The position numbers and the translations under genes were made by a program. A stretch of 5,820 nt of DNA, from positions 1 to 5,820 of the forward strand of contig JAKBCQ010000213.1 in the NCBI GenBank assembly GCA_021807585.1. The letters are read 5' to 3'. Positions 5,734 to 5,820 of the stretch are shown here, in pieces. The notes beneath the pieces were generated by a model. That model searched no databases, was not told where the DNA came from, and saw only the letters and a program-made list of their open reading frames with translations. This DNA comes from Planctomycetota bacterium. GTDB taxonomy: Bacteria > Planctomycetota > Planctomycetia > Isosphaerales > Isosphaeraceae. Each line of letters begins with the position of its first letter. Within the stretch, counting starts at the first letter, position 1.

Positions 5734-5820
5734 CTATTGTTCACACCCACTAATCTTTAACATGTTGATTTATTATATTTCCATCATAATTGCTAGAGAA
5801 TCAAAAGGCGCGGTTTCGTC
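5734..5820. other. AT-rich region after the kinase gene, no gene seen
   Basis: The 73 bases after the stop codon contain roughly 27% G+C by hand count, far below the GC-rich sequence before them. No hairpin followed by a T-run is visible; AACATGTT (5760-5767) is a small palindrome with AATC and GATT around it. TTGATT (5765-5770) and CATAAT (5785-5790) look like promoter boxes but are only 14 bp apart. The stretch may be a promoter or upstream element for a gene beyond the window. Confidence 0.5.

Overview
The window reads as a piece of a planctomycete chromosome, most likely from the Isosphaerales/Gemmatales side of the phylum. Three things point there. The large gene has an architecture typical of that group: a PknB-type Ser/Thr kinase with a DWG motif in place of DFG, then a single membrane helix, then a long TPR tail ending in an 'RRRALDWLEADLAYR' type C-terminus. 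The small upstream gene resembles a planctomycete family of unknown function. The upstream gene also carries copies of an interspersed repeat whose translations (REGEAPTEPAFV, NAGSVGASPSR, LTEVRPP) I associate with planctomycete genomes. These assignments come from pattern recognition, with no database search.

Layout: 1-251 is an upstream leader with one promoter-like pair and no convincing gene. 252-1280 (+) is a hypothetical protein. Its first ~140 residues look like a compact helical family. Its C-terminal ~200 residues are encoded largely by repeats: three 80-bp elements with ~25-bp imperfect terminal inverted repeats (two of them identical), one half element, and a run of 18-bp tandem units. 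1281-1638 is intergenic, with a strong 60-nt inverted repeat (1384-1443) and a promoter-like pair just ahead of the next gene. 1639-5733 (+) encodes a 1364-residue membrane-anchored Ser/Thr kinase. 5734-5820 is strikingly AT-rich against a GC-rich background and contains no gene.

How the parts relate: both genes point the same way but are separated by 358 bp with a hairpin and a separate promoter-like site, so they are probably transcribed independently. Nothing ties their functions together. The kinase is predicted to phosphorylate cytoplasmic proteins in response to something bound by its TPR domain across the membrane; its substrates and signal cannot be read from the window.

The most unusual structure is the repeat cluster at 686-1106. 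Every element start is in the same codon phase (686, 815, 854 and 965 differ by multiples of three), the length difference between linkers is exactly 18 bp, and the cluster stays open in several frames on both strands. It looks like a mobile or replicating palindromic element that has been duplicated inside a gene without breaking it.
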